64,000 nt of DNA from the NCBI GenBank assembly GCA_047639475.1, contig JBLIOD010000006.1:1-64000 (forward strand), written 5' to 3'. Below are positions 8,807 to 18,763 of the stretch, in pieces. The position numbers were made by a program, and so were the translations under genes. Position 1 is the stretch's first letter, and every line of letters begins with the position of its first letter. The notes below the pieces were generated by a model. That model ran no database searches. It saw only the letters and a program-made list of their open reading frames with translations, and was not told where the DNA came from. This stretch comes from JAAELZ01 sp047639475 (GTDB lineage Bacteria > Pseudomonadota > Gammaproteobacteria > Arenicellales > Poriferihabitantaceae).

Positions 8807-8889
8807 CTTGTGAAATTAAAGCCCGTCGTCGGTTGTGGTCAGCATGCGCTCATTGTAGCATTGCCCGCTTATCGAACCCAACTAACAAG

Positions 8890-10038
8890 ATGCCGAATTC
8901 ACCGACTATAGAACTCGCTGCTGATTTGATCTCACGGCCCTCTGTCACGCCCAAAGATGAAGGCTGCCAGCAATTATTAGCAACGCGTTTAGCCGCGGCA
9001 GGGTTCACCAACGAGCATATGCCATTTTCTGATGTAGACAATTTGTGGTCGGTTCGCGGCAACGAAGGGCCTATTATCGTTTTTGCTGGGCACACCGACG
9101 TAGTACCAACTGGCCCTGAGTCACAATGGCAAAGTGACCCCTTTGGCGCCCACGTAGAAGGCGGATTCCTGCATGGACGCGGCGCCGCAGACATGAAAGG
9201 CAGCATCGCGGCCATGGTGATCGCGATCGAAAACTTTATTGCAGAACACCCAGGTCACACGGGTCGTATCGGTTTCCTGATCACTAGTGATGAAGAAGGG
9301 CCTGCAGTACACGGCACCAAAGCGGTTATAGATGCTCTAGAAGCACGCAATGATAAAATTGATTATTGCATTGTCGGAGAACCTACTTCCACCGCCCTGC
9401 TGGGTGACACTATCAAGGTTGGTCGACGTGGTTCGATGAACTGTGTGATGAAAGTCATCGGCAAACAAGGGCATATCGCTTATCCACAACTAGCCAATAA
9501 TGCGATTCACCTCGCGATGCCGTTGTTAGAAGAGATTCGGCAAATAAAATGGGACGCGGGCAATGCGCAATTTCCACCCACTAGCTTGCAATTCTCGAAC
9601 ATCAATGCCGGAACTGGCGTCACTAACGTCATCCCTGGTGAGGCCATCGTCACCTTTAATCTGCGCTTTTCTCCTGAAATAACCGATAAGCAAATTATTG
9701 AGCGTATTGAAGCCGTCATAGCCAAACATAACCTTGTTGTTGAGCTTGACTGGCGCTTGTCAGGCCATCCATTTCAAACGCAATACGCAAACTTAATCAA
9801 GGCGACAGAAAACGGAATTGAAAAAATCACCGGCCGCCGGCCTGATTTGTCGACTTCAGGGGGTACCTCTGATGGGCGTTTTATCGCACCGACTGGGGCT
9901 GAGGTAATAGAACTTGGCCCGGTGAATAAAACCATTCACCAAATTGACGAAAAAATATCTGTGGATGATTTAGATGAACTTGCTTTAGTTTATCAACAGA
10001 TTCTTGAAGAAATTCTTTTGGTGGAGGCATCAACATAG
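8890..10038 (+). CDS. dapE: Succinyl-diaminopimelate desuccinylase
   Basis: Hydrolyses N-succinyl-LL-diaminopimelate in lysine and peptidoglycan-precursor synthesis. I chose the ATG at 8890 because MPNSPTIELAADLISRPSVT matches the usual N-terminus; the frame is open 19 codons further upstream but that part has no family resemblance. The 382-residue M20 di-zinc protein shows H68 and D70 (FAGHTDVVPTG), bridging D101 (AADMKGS), catalytic E135 with E136 (TSDEEGP) and a C-terminal His in GPVNKTIHQIDE. The gene stands alone on the plus strand between divergent and convergent minus-strand genes. Confidence 0.95.
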   Translation: MPNSPTIELAADLISRPSVTPKDEGCQQLLATRLAAAGFTNEHMPFSDVDNLWSVRGNEGPIIVFAGHTDVVPTGPESQWQSDPFGAHVEGGFLHGRGAADMKGSIAAMVIAIENFIAEHPGHTGRIGFLITSDEEGPAVHGTKAVIDALEARNDKIDYCIVGEPTSTALLGDTIKVGRRGSMNCVMKVIGKQGHIAYPQLANNAIHLAMPLLEEIRQIKWDAGNAQFPPTSLQFSNINAGTGVTNVIPGEAIVTFNLRFSPEITDKQIIERIEAVIAKHNLVVELDWRLSGHPFQTQYANLIKATENGIEKITGRRPDLSTSGGTSDGRFIAPTGAEVIELGPVNKTIHQIDEKISVDDLDELALVYQQILEEILLVEAST

Positions 10039-10185
10039 CGTAGCAAGCGACGAAAAGACTAGGCGAAATCGAGCGAAAAAGCGCAGTGTATGTCTATTTA
10101 CCAGTTCTCGAGTCCGCATTTTGAGCGAGCTTTTAACGACGCCCAGTTGTTTTTATGGCCTAGTGCCGTAGCCATTCTGTAGTCT

Positions 10186-11244
10186 CTAGCCGTTTTGCCC
10201 GCGCTGTCGTAACACGTGATCCATGATCACTAATGCAGTCATCGCCTCCACTATCGGCACAGCGCGAATGCCTACGCAAGGGTCATGACGGCCTTTGGTG
10301 ACCACTTCAACTTCATTGCCGTGCCGATCAATAGACTGACCCGGTGTGGTGATACTAGAAGTCGGTTTAAAAGCCACTCGAGCCACCAAATCTTGCCCGC
10401 TTGAGATTCCGCCCAGCACTCCCCCTGCATTATTCGAAGCAAACCCTTCTTTACTAATTAAATCACGATGTTCAACACCGGTTTGTTTTATGCTTTCAAA
10501 TCCTGAACCGACTTCTACGCCTTTAGCTGCATTAATACTCATAAGCGCATGCGCGATATCGGCATCTAAACGATCAAACACCGGCTCTCCGATACCTGCT
10601 GGCATGTTGTTGGCATGCACTTCTATACCGGCACCGACAGAATTACCGCCTTTACGTAAACGCTTTATCTCTGCTTCTAGTTGCTCAACAGCGCCATTGT
10701 CTCCGCAGAAAAATGCGTTCGTTTCAACTTCTTCCCAACTGTTGAGCGCCACGTCGATGTGCCCCATTTTGTATAAATAAGCGCGCACCTGCATCTGATA
10801 TTGCTCAAACAGATATTTCTTGGCAATCGCACCTGCCGCTACCCGCATTGCCGTTTCACGTGCTGAAGAGCGACCACCACCGCGGTAATCACGAAAACCA
10901 TATTTAGCTTGGTAGGTTAAATCTGCATGCCCGGGACGGAACTGATCTTTTATATTGGAATAGTCTTTAGAACGCTGGTCTTGATTACGAATAAGTAAAC
11001 CAATCGGCGTACCGGTGGTTTTCCCTTCAAACACGCCAGACAATATTTCCACTTCATCTGCTTCTTTTCGCTGTGTGGTGTACTTAGACTGACCTGGCTT
11101 GCGACGGTCTAAGTCGCCCTGTAAATCTGCTTCGCTAAGGACCATACCCGGCGGGCAGCCGTCTACAATCGCACCCAGAGCTACCCCGTGGCTTTCGCCG
11201 AAAGTGGTGACGGTAAAGCTTTGACCTAATGTATTTCCTGGCAC
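10186..11244 (-). CDS. aroC: Chorismate synthase
   Basis: Converts 5-enolpyruvylshikimate-3-phosphate to chorismate, the last common step to aromatic amino acids, folate and quinones, using reduced FMN. The 352-residue protein has GESHG at residues 16-20, the RKPGQSKYTTQR segment, the family signature DYRGGGRSSARETAMRVAAG and the RHDPCVGIRAVPI segment. The start codon is GTG at 11242-11244 (MPGNTLGQSFTVTTFGESHG is the expected N-terminus); no clear Shine-Dalgarno is seen. It follows hflD by 100 bases. Confidence 0.97.
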   Translation of the reverse strand: MPGNTLGQSFTVTTFGESHGVALGAIVDGCPPGMVLSEADLQGDLDRRKPGQSKYTTQRKEADEVEILSGVFEGKTTGTPIGLLIRNQDQRSKDYSNIKDQFRPGHADLTYQAKYGFRDYRGGGRSSARETAMRVAAGAIAKKYLFEQYQMQVRAYLYKMGHIDVALNSWEEVETNAFFCGDNGAVEQLEAEIKRLRKGGNSVGAGIEVHANNMPAGIGEPVFDRLDADIAHALMSINAAKGVEVGSGFESIKQTGVEHRDLISKEGFASNNAGGVLGGISSGQDLVARVAFKPTSSITTPGQSIDRHGNEVEVVTKGRHDPCVGIRAVPIVEAMTALVIMDHVLRQRGQNG

Positions 11245-11344
11245 AGTTTTTTAGTCGCAAATGGTAAGGCTTAATTGTATCGCGCCATTCAAATTAAATC
11301 GCGCGTTTTTCCATTCTATTTGCCACGCCCTTTATCCCCTAGGA

Positions 11345-11995
11345 TTAGAGTAATGCTTTAACGCCTTCACGGTAGGCCTTTCTAACAAACAGTAAATGCC
11401 ACCGCCTGCCGCCCAGTTGGTGCCATAAATACGCCGCCCGCACCCCCGCGAATAAAGCGCTACGCAGTTTAGCGACATTGTCTTCAGATGAGAGAGTACC
11501 CTTTGCCCCTTTCACGATGATTCGCGGCGGCAATAAACTCAATGTTTTTTGATAGAGCGTGCCTAAGCGCTGGTATAAATCGGCAACTTCCTGCGCATCA
11601 ACTTCACCCTCTTCATCAAGGATTAACGTTGACGCGTGCGCGACGCTCAGCTCCTCAAGCCCTTTGCCGACTAACGGCCGCGTATGACCGGCAATATTTA
11701 ATCGAGTCGCTAGTTGGTCCATAGACATCATGTAGCGGATTTGAGATTGAGCACGAAATCCCGACAAACCACCCAATAACTCGTTAAGGGTTTTTAGTCC
11801 GAGCGCTAAATCATCCAATTCACCGTAGGTTTCTAACACGCTGCGCGCGTCTATATTCAATACGCTTCGAGCCGAGGCAATTAGTGCTGCATCGTCAATG
11901 CCATCGCCATGTGCAAGCTGTGTCACTAGGGCGGCGGCTTGGCTTAATGCCGCCAAAGCCATTACTTTTTCTTTATTTACATTTAAACCAAACAT
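11345..11995 (-). CDS. hflD: High-frequency lysogenization protein HflD homolog
   Basis: This is a 216-residue all-helical protein of the HflD/YcfC (DUF489) family, a peripheral membrane protein that in E. coli binds phage lambda CII; its normal cellular role is unclear. Recognisable segments are LAALSQAAALVTQLAH near the N-terminus, the LLGGLSG and RYMMSMDQLATRLN middle helices, and the C-terminal LSLLPPRIIVKG...LRSALFAGVRAAYLWHQLGGRRW pattern. In many gammaproteobacteria hflD is next to mnmA and purB; here it follows the S9 peptidase by four bases. Confidence 0.88.
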   Translation of the reverse strand: MFGLNVNKEKVMALAALSQAAALVTQLAHGDGIDDAALIASARSVLNIDARSVLETYGELDDLALGLKTLNELLGGLSGFRAQSQIRYMMSMDQLATRLNIAGHTRPLVGKGLEELSVAHASTLILDEEGEVDAQEVADLYQRLGTLYQKTLSLLPPRIIVKGAKGTLSSEDNVAKLRSALFAGVRAAYLWHQLGGRRWHLLFVRKAYREGVKALL

Positions 11996-11999
11996 TCAA

Positions 12000-13961
12000 T
12001 CAGTCCAGTACCTGTTGATAAAACGCCATTTCTTTTTCTAAGGCGTCAATTCGGGTGGCCGCTTGACGAAATCCATGCCCTTCGCCGGCGTACTCAATAT
12101 ATTCATGCGGGACACCGCCTTTTTCAAGCACGCTCACCACTTCGCGAGAAACGTCCGGCGGCACTACTTTATCGTCTAAGCCTTGGAACAAAATAACGGG
12201 AGAGCGCACCTTATCCATATTAAAAATAGGTGAACGGCTCTGATACCGACTGGTCGGCAATTTCGCTGACACAGGGTCAAACGCCTCTCCGACCAGTTTA
12301 TCAGTATAGTGAGATTCAAATTTATGGGTGATTTCGCTCAAGGTAATCAGATTGCCGATGCCATAATAACAAGCGCCAGCACAGAAGGTATTAGGATACT
12401 CGGTTAGCGCACGAAGTACTGCGTATCCGCCGGCGCTGCCGCCTCGGATACACACCTTACTCGCGTCCACCCTGCCCTCATTAACAAAGTGTGTAACGGC
12501 ATCGACAATGTCACTGGCATCTACTTCTCCCCATAAGCCTAGTAGGTGTTGGCGGTACGCCCTGCCTAATCCAGTACTGCCTCGATGATTCACATCAATA
12601 ACCGCAAAGCCTGAACTAGTGAAGTACTGCACCAACATCGATAAACTGGTGTCAGCACGAGATGTTGGCCCGCCGTGCACCATCACCACCGCAGGGGTGG
12701 GTGGGTTAGTTCTTGAAGCCTCCGCGCTATGAGGCGCATAAAAGTTGGCAAAAGCCTGTGCGCCGTCTTTGGTGGCAAACGCAATCACTTTAGGCACTGA
12801 TACCGACGAAGGCTTTAATAATGCTGACTGGCCTCGTTTCACGCTGACTTGTGGGTTCTCTAAAACTGGCTCTATCTCGATCAATTCGCTTTCACGGTCT
12901 GCATACTGCGCAACCATGGCCACCTTGTCGCCACAAGGTGACAGGCTTAGGTGACTTAGTCTGGAAAACCCCTTCGCTACACACTTTATGCTGGGCAACT
13001 CGAGTGATATCAACATTAATTCGTCTTGACCCTGAATAGTACGTACAGCGACCAATGACGAGCTAGACAGCTGAGTCCAACGTGTTTGGCCAAAAACCCA
13101 ATGGGCATCACCGTATTCAGCAAGGTCTTGTGTAAGCGGGGAGAGTTGGCCTGCTTGCCAGCGAAACAAGTTCGAATAGTTATCAGGCGACTCCGACACT
13201 GCCTCACCGTCTTTCGCATAAACTAGCGAACCGTCGTCCAGAAACCCTAACTGGCAAATAGAACAACTGGCATTGCCATCAACTAATTGTTCATTAGTAA
13301 CCCGAGTGGCCTCACCTTCGCGCACCAAATCAGCAATATAGACCTCACTGCTATCCCATGGCATGTCGGGGTGGTTCCACTGAAACCAAGCCAGTTTTTT
13401 GCCATCCTTCGAGATGACAGGACAAGCATAGAAATCTGCTCCCGAAACCAGTACTTGCGGATCGTTACTGGCAAGTGATAGGTTGATTAAAGTAATACAA
13501 TTGAGATTCTCCTTATCTCCTAGCAATTCTTGCACAGCGACCAAGGCCTTGCCACTTTCAGATACCGATATATCGGCGTAGCCTATTGAGCCCTCTACTG
13601 GCTGGCACAGTAGTAACACCTCACAAGGCAAAGGTGATTTTAGTTGATCTACATTAGGCAAGCGCTGCGCATAAATAAGCCCATCGCTATAATTGTTGAA
13701 ATAAACCGTGTCTTGATAAACACAAAAAGCTTTACCGCCATACTCATGTACGGCCGTTCGAATTTGATAAGGACTGGGCGTAATCACGCGATCTTGCTCA
13801 GCGTGCTGCGTGACAACGGCCAAACGGCCTTTGTCCTGGGTTAACGATTCAAGCCAATAAATCTGTCCACTTGAATGATAAAACGGATAAGCCGGCGCTC
13901 CTTGCCGGCTAAATATTTGTTGAGGCGTGACAGGGCTACGCCATAGCGATGGCTCAGTCAT
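12000..13961 (-). CDS. S9-family serine peptidase (dipeptidyl/acylaminoacyl peptidase type)
   Basis: This is a 653-residue prolyl-oligopeptidase-superfamily protein. Residues about 20-390 form repeats typical of the N-terminal beta-propeller, and about 400-653 an alpha/beta-hydrolase domain. The triad is visible: Ser509 in GGSAGGY, Asp597 in QGLDDKVVPP, and His629 in GEGHGF. The oxyanion-type HGGPT motif precedes it. No signal peptide is seen, so it is probably cytoplasmic and trims peptides. Substrate specificity cannot be read from sequence. The TGA at 12000-12002 is four bases from the hflD ATG. Confidence 0.9.
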   Translation of the reverse strand: MTEPSLWRSPVTPQQIFSRQGAPAYPFYHSSGQIYWLESLTQDKGRLAVVTQHAEQDRVITPSPYQIRTAVHEYGGKAFCVYQDTVYFNNYSDGLIYAQRLPNVDQLKSPLPCEVLLLCQPVEGSIGYADISVSESGKALVAVQELLGDKENLNCITLINLSLASNDPQVLVSGADFYACPVISKDGKKLAWFQWNHPDMPWDSSEVYIADLVREGEATRVTNEQLVDGNASCSICQLGFLDDGSLVYAKDGEAVSESPDNYSNLFRWQAGQLSPLTQDLAEYGDAHWVFGQTRWTQLSSSSLVAVRTIQGQDELMLISLELPSIKCVAKGFSRLSHLSLSPCGDKVAMVAQYADRESELIEIEPVLENPQVSVKRGQSALLKPSSVSVPKVIAFATKDGAQAFANFYAPHSAEASRTNPPTPAVVMVHGGPTSRADTSLSMLVQYFTSSGFAVIDVNHRGSTGLGRAYRQHLLGLWGEVDASDIVDAVTHFVNEGRVDASKVCIRGGSAGGYAVLRALTEYPNTFCAGACYYGIGNLITLSEITHKFESHYTDKLVGEAFDPVSAKLPTSRYQSRSPIFNMDKVRSPVILFQGLDDKVVPPDVSREVVSVLEKGGVPHEYIEYAGEGHGFRQAATRIDALEKEMAFYQQVLD

Positions 13962-13989
13962 GCCTCGGTCGACCTTGCATCAATAATGA

Positions 13990-14871
13990 CTAGGCATTAA
14001 GCACCGATTGCATTAATTCGCCTATCTTCGCTGGGTTTTCAGTAACGTGAACGCCTGCATTTTGTAAGGCTTTGATTTTTTCTTCAGCCGTTCCTTTACC
14101 ACCAGCAATAATCGCCCCTGCATGCCCCATACGTTTACCTGGAGGCGCCGTGACACCCGCAATAAAACCCACTACTGGCTTGGTCATATTTTGAGCAATC
14201 CAGTCAGCGCACTCTTCTTCGTCGCTGCCGCCGATTTCTCCGCATAAAACCACCCCTTCAGTGTCAGGGTCATCGTTAAACATCTTCATCACGTCGAGGT
14301 GCTTTAATCCGTTAACAGGATCGCCGCCAATGCCAACGCAAGTGGATTGCCCTAACCCTAAACCGGTTAATTGATGTACTACCTCATAAGTTAGCGTACC
14401 TGAACGCGATACCACGCCAATTTTACCCTTCTTATGAATATAGCCCGGCATGATGCCTATTTTTAGCTCTTCTGGGGTGATAACACCCGGGCAGTTTGGC
14501 CCAATTAAAATCGTATTGCTGTCACGAAGGCGATGACTGGTCGCGATCATATCGCGCACCGGAATACCTTCAGTAATGCAGATAACCAATTCAATTTCAG
14601 CTTTCACGGCCTCGTCAATCGCAGCAGCCGCGTAAGGAGGGGGCACGTATATGACCGAGACGTTACAACCGGTTTCTTGCTTGGCTTCAGCAACAGAATT
14701 GTAAACCGGCACGTTCTCTACCATTTGACCGCCTTTGCCTGGCGTAACGCCAGCAACGTAAGCTTTGCTACCAAAGGCATATTCAATACTGTGCTTGGTA
14801 TGAAAGGCGCCAGTGTTACCCGTAATACCTTGGGTTAAAACTTTCGAGTTTTTGTCTATTAATATTGCCAT
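13990..14871 (-). CDS. sucD: Succinyl-CoA synthetase alpha subunit
   Basis: The alpha subunit of the TCA-cycle enzyme that interconverts succinyl-CoA and succinate with substrate-level phosphorylation. I start it at ATG 14869-14871 (MAILIDKNSKVLTQGITG), one base after the sucC stop; the frame is open further upstream but that lies within sucC. The 293-residue protein has the N-terminal CoA-binding GITGNTGAFHT segment, the IGPNCPGVI motif, and the phosphorylated H250 in GHAGAII. Confidence 0.97.
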   Translation of the reverse strand: MAILIDKNSKVLTQGITGNTGAFHTKHSIEYAFGSKAYVAGVTPGKGGQMVENVPVYNSVAEAKQETGCNVSVIYVPPPYAAAAIDEAVKAEIELVICITEGIPVRDMIATSHRLRDSNTILIGPNCPGVITPEELKIGIMPGYIHKKGKIGVVSRSGTLTYEVVHQLTGLGLGQSTCVGIGGDPVNGLKHLDVMKMFNDDPDTEGVVLCGEIGGSDEEECADWIAQNMTKPVVGFIAGVTAPPGKRMGHAGAIIAGGKGTAEEKIKALQNAGVHVTENPAKIGELMQSVLNA

Positions 14872-14872
14872 G

Positions 14873-16033
14873 TTATTGTACCGCCGCCACTGCTTTTTTA
14901 GCTGCATCAGACATGGTGGTTGCCACTGTCAATGCGATGCCAGAGTCTTTTAGAATTTGTCTGCCTTTGTCTACATTGGTACCTTCCAATCGAACAATAA
15001 GCGGTATTGACAAGCCTACTTCGGTCGCCGCTTGCACCAAACCCTCAGCAATAACATCACAGCGCATAATGCCGCCAAAGATATTCACCATAATGGCTTT
15101 CACTTGCGGCGTAGACAACATAATCTTAAATGCGCCCGTCACTTGCTCTGCCGTTGCGCCGCCGCCTACATCCAGAAAGTTAGCAGGTTCGCTACCGTAG
15201 AGTTTTATGATATCCATGGTAGCCATGGCTAGGCCCGCGCCATTGACCAGGCAGCCGATACTGCCATCTAAGGCAATATAATTTAAACCGTATTCTGATG
15301 CGCGTATCTCGTTGGGATCTTCTTCATCAGTATCGCGAAGCTCCGCCCAGTTTGGGTGTCGAAAATCCGCGTTATCATCAAAATTAACTTTTGCATCCAA
15401 CGCGATGACTTCACCCTTACCCGTGACGACTAACGGGTTAATTTCCATCAAGGAAGCGTCTTCTTCCATGAATGCTTGATATAGCTTCAATAGCATATCA
15501 GCAGCCTCAGCCGTTGAGGCTTCGGGAATACCGATATCTCGACTCATTTGAGCCGCTTCATCACGGCTTAGTCCTTCTGATGGATCTATGAAAACTTTAA
15601 ATATCTTCTCGGGAGTATCGTGCGCCACTTCTTCAATCTCAGTGCCGCCTTCAGAACTGCCCATTAAGGTTACGCAGCGACGAGAACGGTCTACCACCAA
15701 ACCTAAATAAAGCTCTTGGGCTATATCTGCACCTTCTTCTATATATAAGCGCCTCACTTCTTGACCTTCTGGACCCGTTTGTGGAGTAATCAGCGTTTTG
15801 CCTAAGATCTCTGTCGAGTATTCACGCAGCTCATCTCTGCCTCTCGCTAGTTTGACGCCGCCTGCTTTCCCTCGACCGCCTGCATGAATTTGTGCCTTTA
15901 CTACCCAGAAATCGCCGCCCAATGTGTCACCTGCTTGCATTGCTTCTTCAACGCTAAAACAGGGAACGCCACCAGGAGTACGTATGCCATATTCACGTAA
16001 ACGCGCTTTGGCTTGATACTCATGAATTTTCAT
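14873..16033 (-). CDS. sucC: Succinyl-CoA synthetase beta subunit
   Basis: The nucleotide-binding beta subunit of succinyl-CoA synthetase, 386 residues. Start is the ATG at 16031-16033, giving MKIHEYQAKARLREYGI, the standard N-terminus; the upstream open codons are not conserved. The ATP-grasp domain (about 1-240) includes KAQIHAGGRGKAGGVK. The C-terminal CoA-ligase domain carries FLDVGGGAT and the NIFGGIMRCD motif. sucC and sucD are separated by one base and must be translationally coupled. The usual sucAB neighbours are not here. Confidence 0.97.
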   Translation of the reverse strand: MKIHEYQAKARLREYGIRTPGGVPCFSVEEAMQAGDTLGGDFWVVKAQIHAGGRGKAGGVKLARGRDELREYSTEILGKTLITPQTGPEGQEVRRLYIEEGADIAQELYLGLVVDRSRRCVTLMGSSEGGTEIEEVAHDTPEKIFKVFIDPSEGLSRDEAAQMSRDIGIPEASTAEAADMLLKLYQAFMEEDASLMEINPLVVTGKGEVIALDAKVNFDDNADFRHPNWAELRDTDEEDPNEIRASEYGLNYIALDGSIGCLVNGAGLAMATMDIIKLYGSEPANFLDVGGGATAEQVTGAFKIMLSTPQVKAIMVNIFGGIMRCDVIAEGLVQAATEVGLSIPLIVRLEGTNVDKGRQILKDSGIALTVATTMSDAAKKAVAAVQ

Positions 16034-16206
16034 TTGATATTGAAAGTGATATTCGAGCGGATATTGGAACACAGCCACCGATGTTTCTCAACAGCTGTAC
16101 CAAAAAAGAACCTATATTTCTAAAGCAGGCTCATTAGTTTTCTGAAAGTGCCGCCTTTTTTAGCCGACACAGGGTTCAGCGGCCCCCTATGTCCATTATT
16201 TTAAAG

Positions 16207-16437
16207 CTACGCTTTCTTCATTAAAAAATGAAATTCAGATCCTTCTTCGCTATTACTTAGCAATTCATTGCCGGTTTGCGAAGAGAAAGCTTCAAAGTCT
16301 TTCACCGAACCAGGATCTGTTGATACGATTTTCAATATCTCTCCTTCGGTCATCCCATTAAGTGCTTTCTTCGCACGTAAGATTGGCAATGGGCAGTTTA
16401 AGCCCCGAGCATCTAATTCTTGGTCAAAATCAGCCAT
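16207..16437 (-). CDS. tusA: Sulfurtransferase TusA family protein
   Basis: This is a small sulfur carrier of 76 residues with the family motif CPLP, catalytic Cys15, in LDARGLNCPLPILRAKKAL. TusA proteins accept persulfide sulfur from desulfurases or rhodaneses and pass it to tRNA thiolation or, in sulfur oxidisers, to cytoplasmic sulfur oxidation. It lies 173 bases upstream of sucC on the same strand and divergent from bepA, 1.8 kb from the sox genes, so either role is possible. Confidence 0.92.
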   Translation of the reverse strand: MADFDQELDARGLNCPLPILRAKKALNGMTEGEILKIVSTDPGSVKDFEAFSSQTGNELLSNSEEGSEFHFLMKKA

Positions 16438-16635
16438 TTAGTTTTCCTAGTTAATTCACTTAAAGTTCACGCATTAGAACGTACCATTAGGGCATTATGA
16501 CTTCAGTTCAGCAATATTAAAGAACTAATTGCATCATTCTCAGTCATACAACAAAACCACACTCTGTGGCCTTTATGCGCCCAATGAGTATATTTGAAAC
16601 ACCCTGATTAGTAAAACTCGAGCGAGCACCTAGGC

Positions 16636-18120
16636 ATGATATTTTTCAAGAATTTTAAAATTAAATTAACCAGTTGGCTGATCGTTTCGATGTTAATCGG
16701 TATACCCTTTTTTTCATACCCCACTACAGCAGAAAACCTACCCGAATTGAATGACAGTGCCAGCCAAGCACTTAACGCACAAGATGAACTGATCTTAGGA
16801 AAAAGGCTAATGGCCGATGCGCGAGCGCGCTTGAACCTCATTGACGACCCTATCCTAGAAAGTTACATCAAGGCATTAACACATCAACTTGCTGTTCACA
16901 GCAGCCGCACTTTGCCTGACATAAATATTAGTATCGCATTAAATCCAATTATCAACGCCTTTGCTGCACCGGGCGGGCAGATTGCTATAAACACCGGCTT
17001 ACTCACAGCTACCCAATCAGAGGGAGAGTTTGCCTCGGTAATCGCCCACGAGATCAGTCATCACAGTCAACGACACATTCCTCGTATGTTAGAGAATGCC
17101 AAAAAGGCCAGTTTGCCTTCCACCGCTGCGGTGTTGGGTGGTTTGTTGATTGGCGGTCAGGTGGGTATCGCTACCATTGCTACAGTACGTGCTGCAGTTC
17201 TTTCCAATCGACTCGCCTACAGCCGAGGCTATGAGCAAGAAGCAGATGCAGCGGGCATGAAACTATTGGCTAAAGCCGGTTTTGATCCAACCCAAATGCC
17301 TACTTTTTTTGAGCGACTCGAAAAACAAAGCCAGATTCAGGGGGGCGAAGGGCCAGAGTTTTTACGAACCCACCCCTTATCTGGCAACCGTATTGCTGAG
17401 GCCCATTCGCGGGTAAAGTCATTAAATCTATTTGTAGAAGACCGCGCTGAGCTAAGTACCTTGCTTAATTTTGAACTGGCTCAAAACAGAGCGATTGCCC
17501 TATACGGCGAACCACTAGATAAAATCACAGACACATTTAAGTCAGCATTAAAGCTAGCCGACAAAGACAGTCGCTTCGCTCCCGCTTATGGATTGTCTTT
17601 GGCCTATTTACGAAGTGGTGACACTCAGCTCGCTGCGCAAAGCATAGACCAGAGTTTTGCTAACGAGGCTCAACATGACTTAGCCATGCTCACTCAAGCA
17701 GAAATTGCGATAAAAGACGACAACAAACCCGCCGCAATCGGTTTGCTAGATAAACTTATTGTTAAACACCCAAAAAACTTGGCTGTTGGATTAACCCGCG
17801 CACGTACACTGAAACGCATGGGCCGATTAGATGACGCCTTTCAGCAGGCTCGGAAAATGATGCGTACGTTTCCAGACCAACCGCAAGCTAAGCTGTTGCT
17901 TGCAGACATTGCAGGCGCTGATGGAAATTTGGCACAAGCCGCGTTCCATAAATCTGAGTTTTACTATAACTTAGGCCACTATAAGAAAGCCGCACGCGTT
18001 CTCACCCCATACGCTTCACTACAATCTGACGACATTTCAAACTACTTGGCTTCCAGTATAAAGGACCTGCAACATCAAATCAGTCAAGCAGACGCCAGAG
18101 CCACCGCGCTAAAATTATAG
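16636..18120 (+). CDS. bepA: Periplasmic M48 metalloprotease / chaperone BepA
   Basis: BepA (YfgC) helps assemble LptD and degrades stalled outer-membrane proteins. The 494-residue protein has a signal peptide (about residues 1-32), the zinc motif HEISH at 138-142, and a third ligand E200 in EQEAD. It also has the HPLSGNR segment containing the regulatory His, and C-terminal TPR repeats (about 300-480) that bind the BAM complex. The ATG at 16636 is followed by lysines and a hydrophobic core as expected. It is divergent from tusA and 166 bases upstream of soxX. Confidence 0.93.
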   Translation: MIFFKNFKIKLTSWLIVSMLIGIPFFSYPTTAENLPELNDSASQALNAQDELILGKRLMADARARLNLIDDPILESYIKALTHQLAVHSSRTLPDINISIALNPIINAFAAPGGQIAINTGLLTATQSEGEFASVIAHEISHHSQRHIPRMLENAKKASLPSTAAVLGGLLIGGQVGIATIATVRAAVLSNRLAYSRGYEQEADAAGMKLLAKAGFDPTQMPTFFERLEKQSQIQGGEGPEFLRTHPLSGNRIAEAHSRVKSLNLFVEDRAELSTLLNFELAQNRAIALYGEPLDKITDTFKSALKLADKDSRFAPAYGLSLAYLRSGDTQLAAQSIDQSFANEAQHDLAMLTQAEIAIKDDNKPAAIGLLDKLIVKHPKNLAVGLTRARTLKRMGRLDDAFQQARKMMRTFPDQPQAKLLLADIAGADGNLAQAAFHKSEFYYNLGHYKKAARVLTPYASLQSDDISNYLASSIKDLQHQISQADARATALKL

Positions 18121-18286
18121 TTCCTCTTCCCTTAGCGTTACTTGGAAGTCTCATTGCGATTAGTGAATCCTCATATTGCACTGACACTCACTTTTGTATA
18201 TCCTGTTTCCATACGGTGAATAGACTGACAAAAATTTTTTACTCTGCTTGCCAAAAACTTGACTAAATCTCATTTGGAGGAAAACT

Positions 18287-18706
18287 ATGCGCGCGAATCG
18301 CATTCTCTCTTTGGTTGCTACCGCCTTGCTAATAGGTGCCAGTGCAAGCTTTTCTAGCCTATCTATTGCGGATACTTTGCCTACAGAGAAAGGCTGCAAA
18401 AAAGTAGCGGACCCCAGCGAAGTCATTCAAGGTTGGTGCTTGGCCATTACTCGCAAAAAAGGTAACTGTTTGGCTTGTCACAATATGGTCGTAACTGGTT
18501 GGCCCAAAGACCTGGCCACCGGCGGCAATATAGCGCCGCCTCTGGTCGCCATGAAAGCCCGTTTCCCGGACAAAGAAAAATTACGTGCACAAATTTACGA
18601 CGCAACGGCTAAAAACCCAGACTCAATGATGCCACCTTTTGGTGCGCACGGCATACTCAACGATAAGCAAATAGACAAAATCGTCAACTTCTTACTGACC
18701 ATTTAG
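18287..18706 (+). CDS. soxX: Sulfur oxidation c-type cytochrome SoxX
   Basis: The small subunit of the SoxAX complex, which joins thiosulfate to the SoxYZ carrier in the periplasm. The 139-residue protein has a signal peptide (about 1-28), one heme c motif CLACH at residues 61-65, and a distal Met ligand in the SMMPPFG segment (M114 or M115). A strong ribosome site (GGAGG, eight bases before ATG) marks this as the first gene of the sox operon. Confidence 0.95.
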   Translation: MRANRILSLVATALLIGASASFSSLSIADTLPTEKGCKKVADPSEVIQGWCLAITRKKGNCLACHNMVVTGWPKDLATGGNIAPPLVAMKARFPDKEKLRAQIYDATAKNPDSMMPPFGAHGILNDKQIDKIVNFLLTI

Positions 18707-18763
18707 GTTGACCTTACTATCATAAAATAGCCCATTAACACCACACCGTTAACGAGAAACATC

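Noticed and set aside
14533..14838. Plus-strand frame of 101 residues opposite sucD
   Set aside because: It is a shadow of sucD, whose frame is fully conserved; no start signal.
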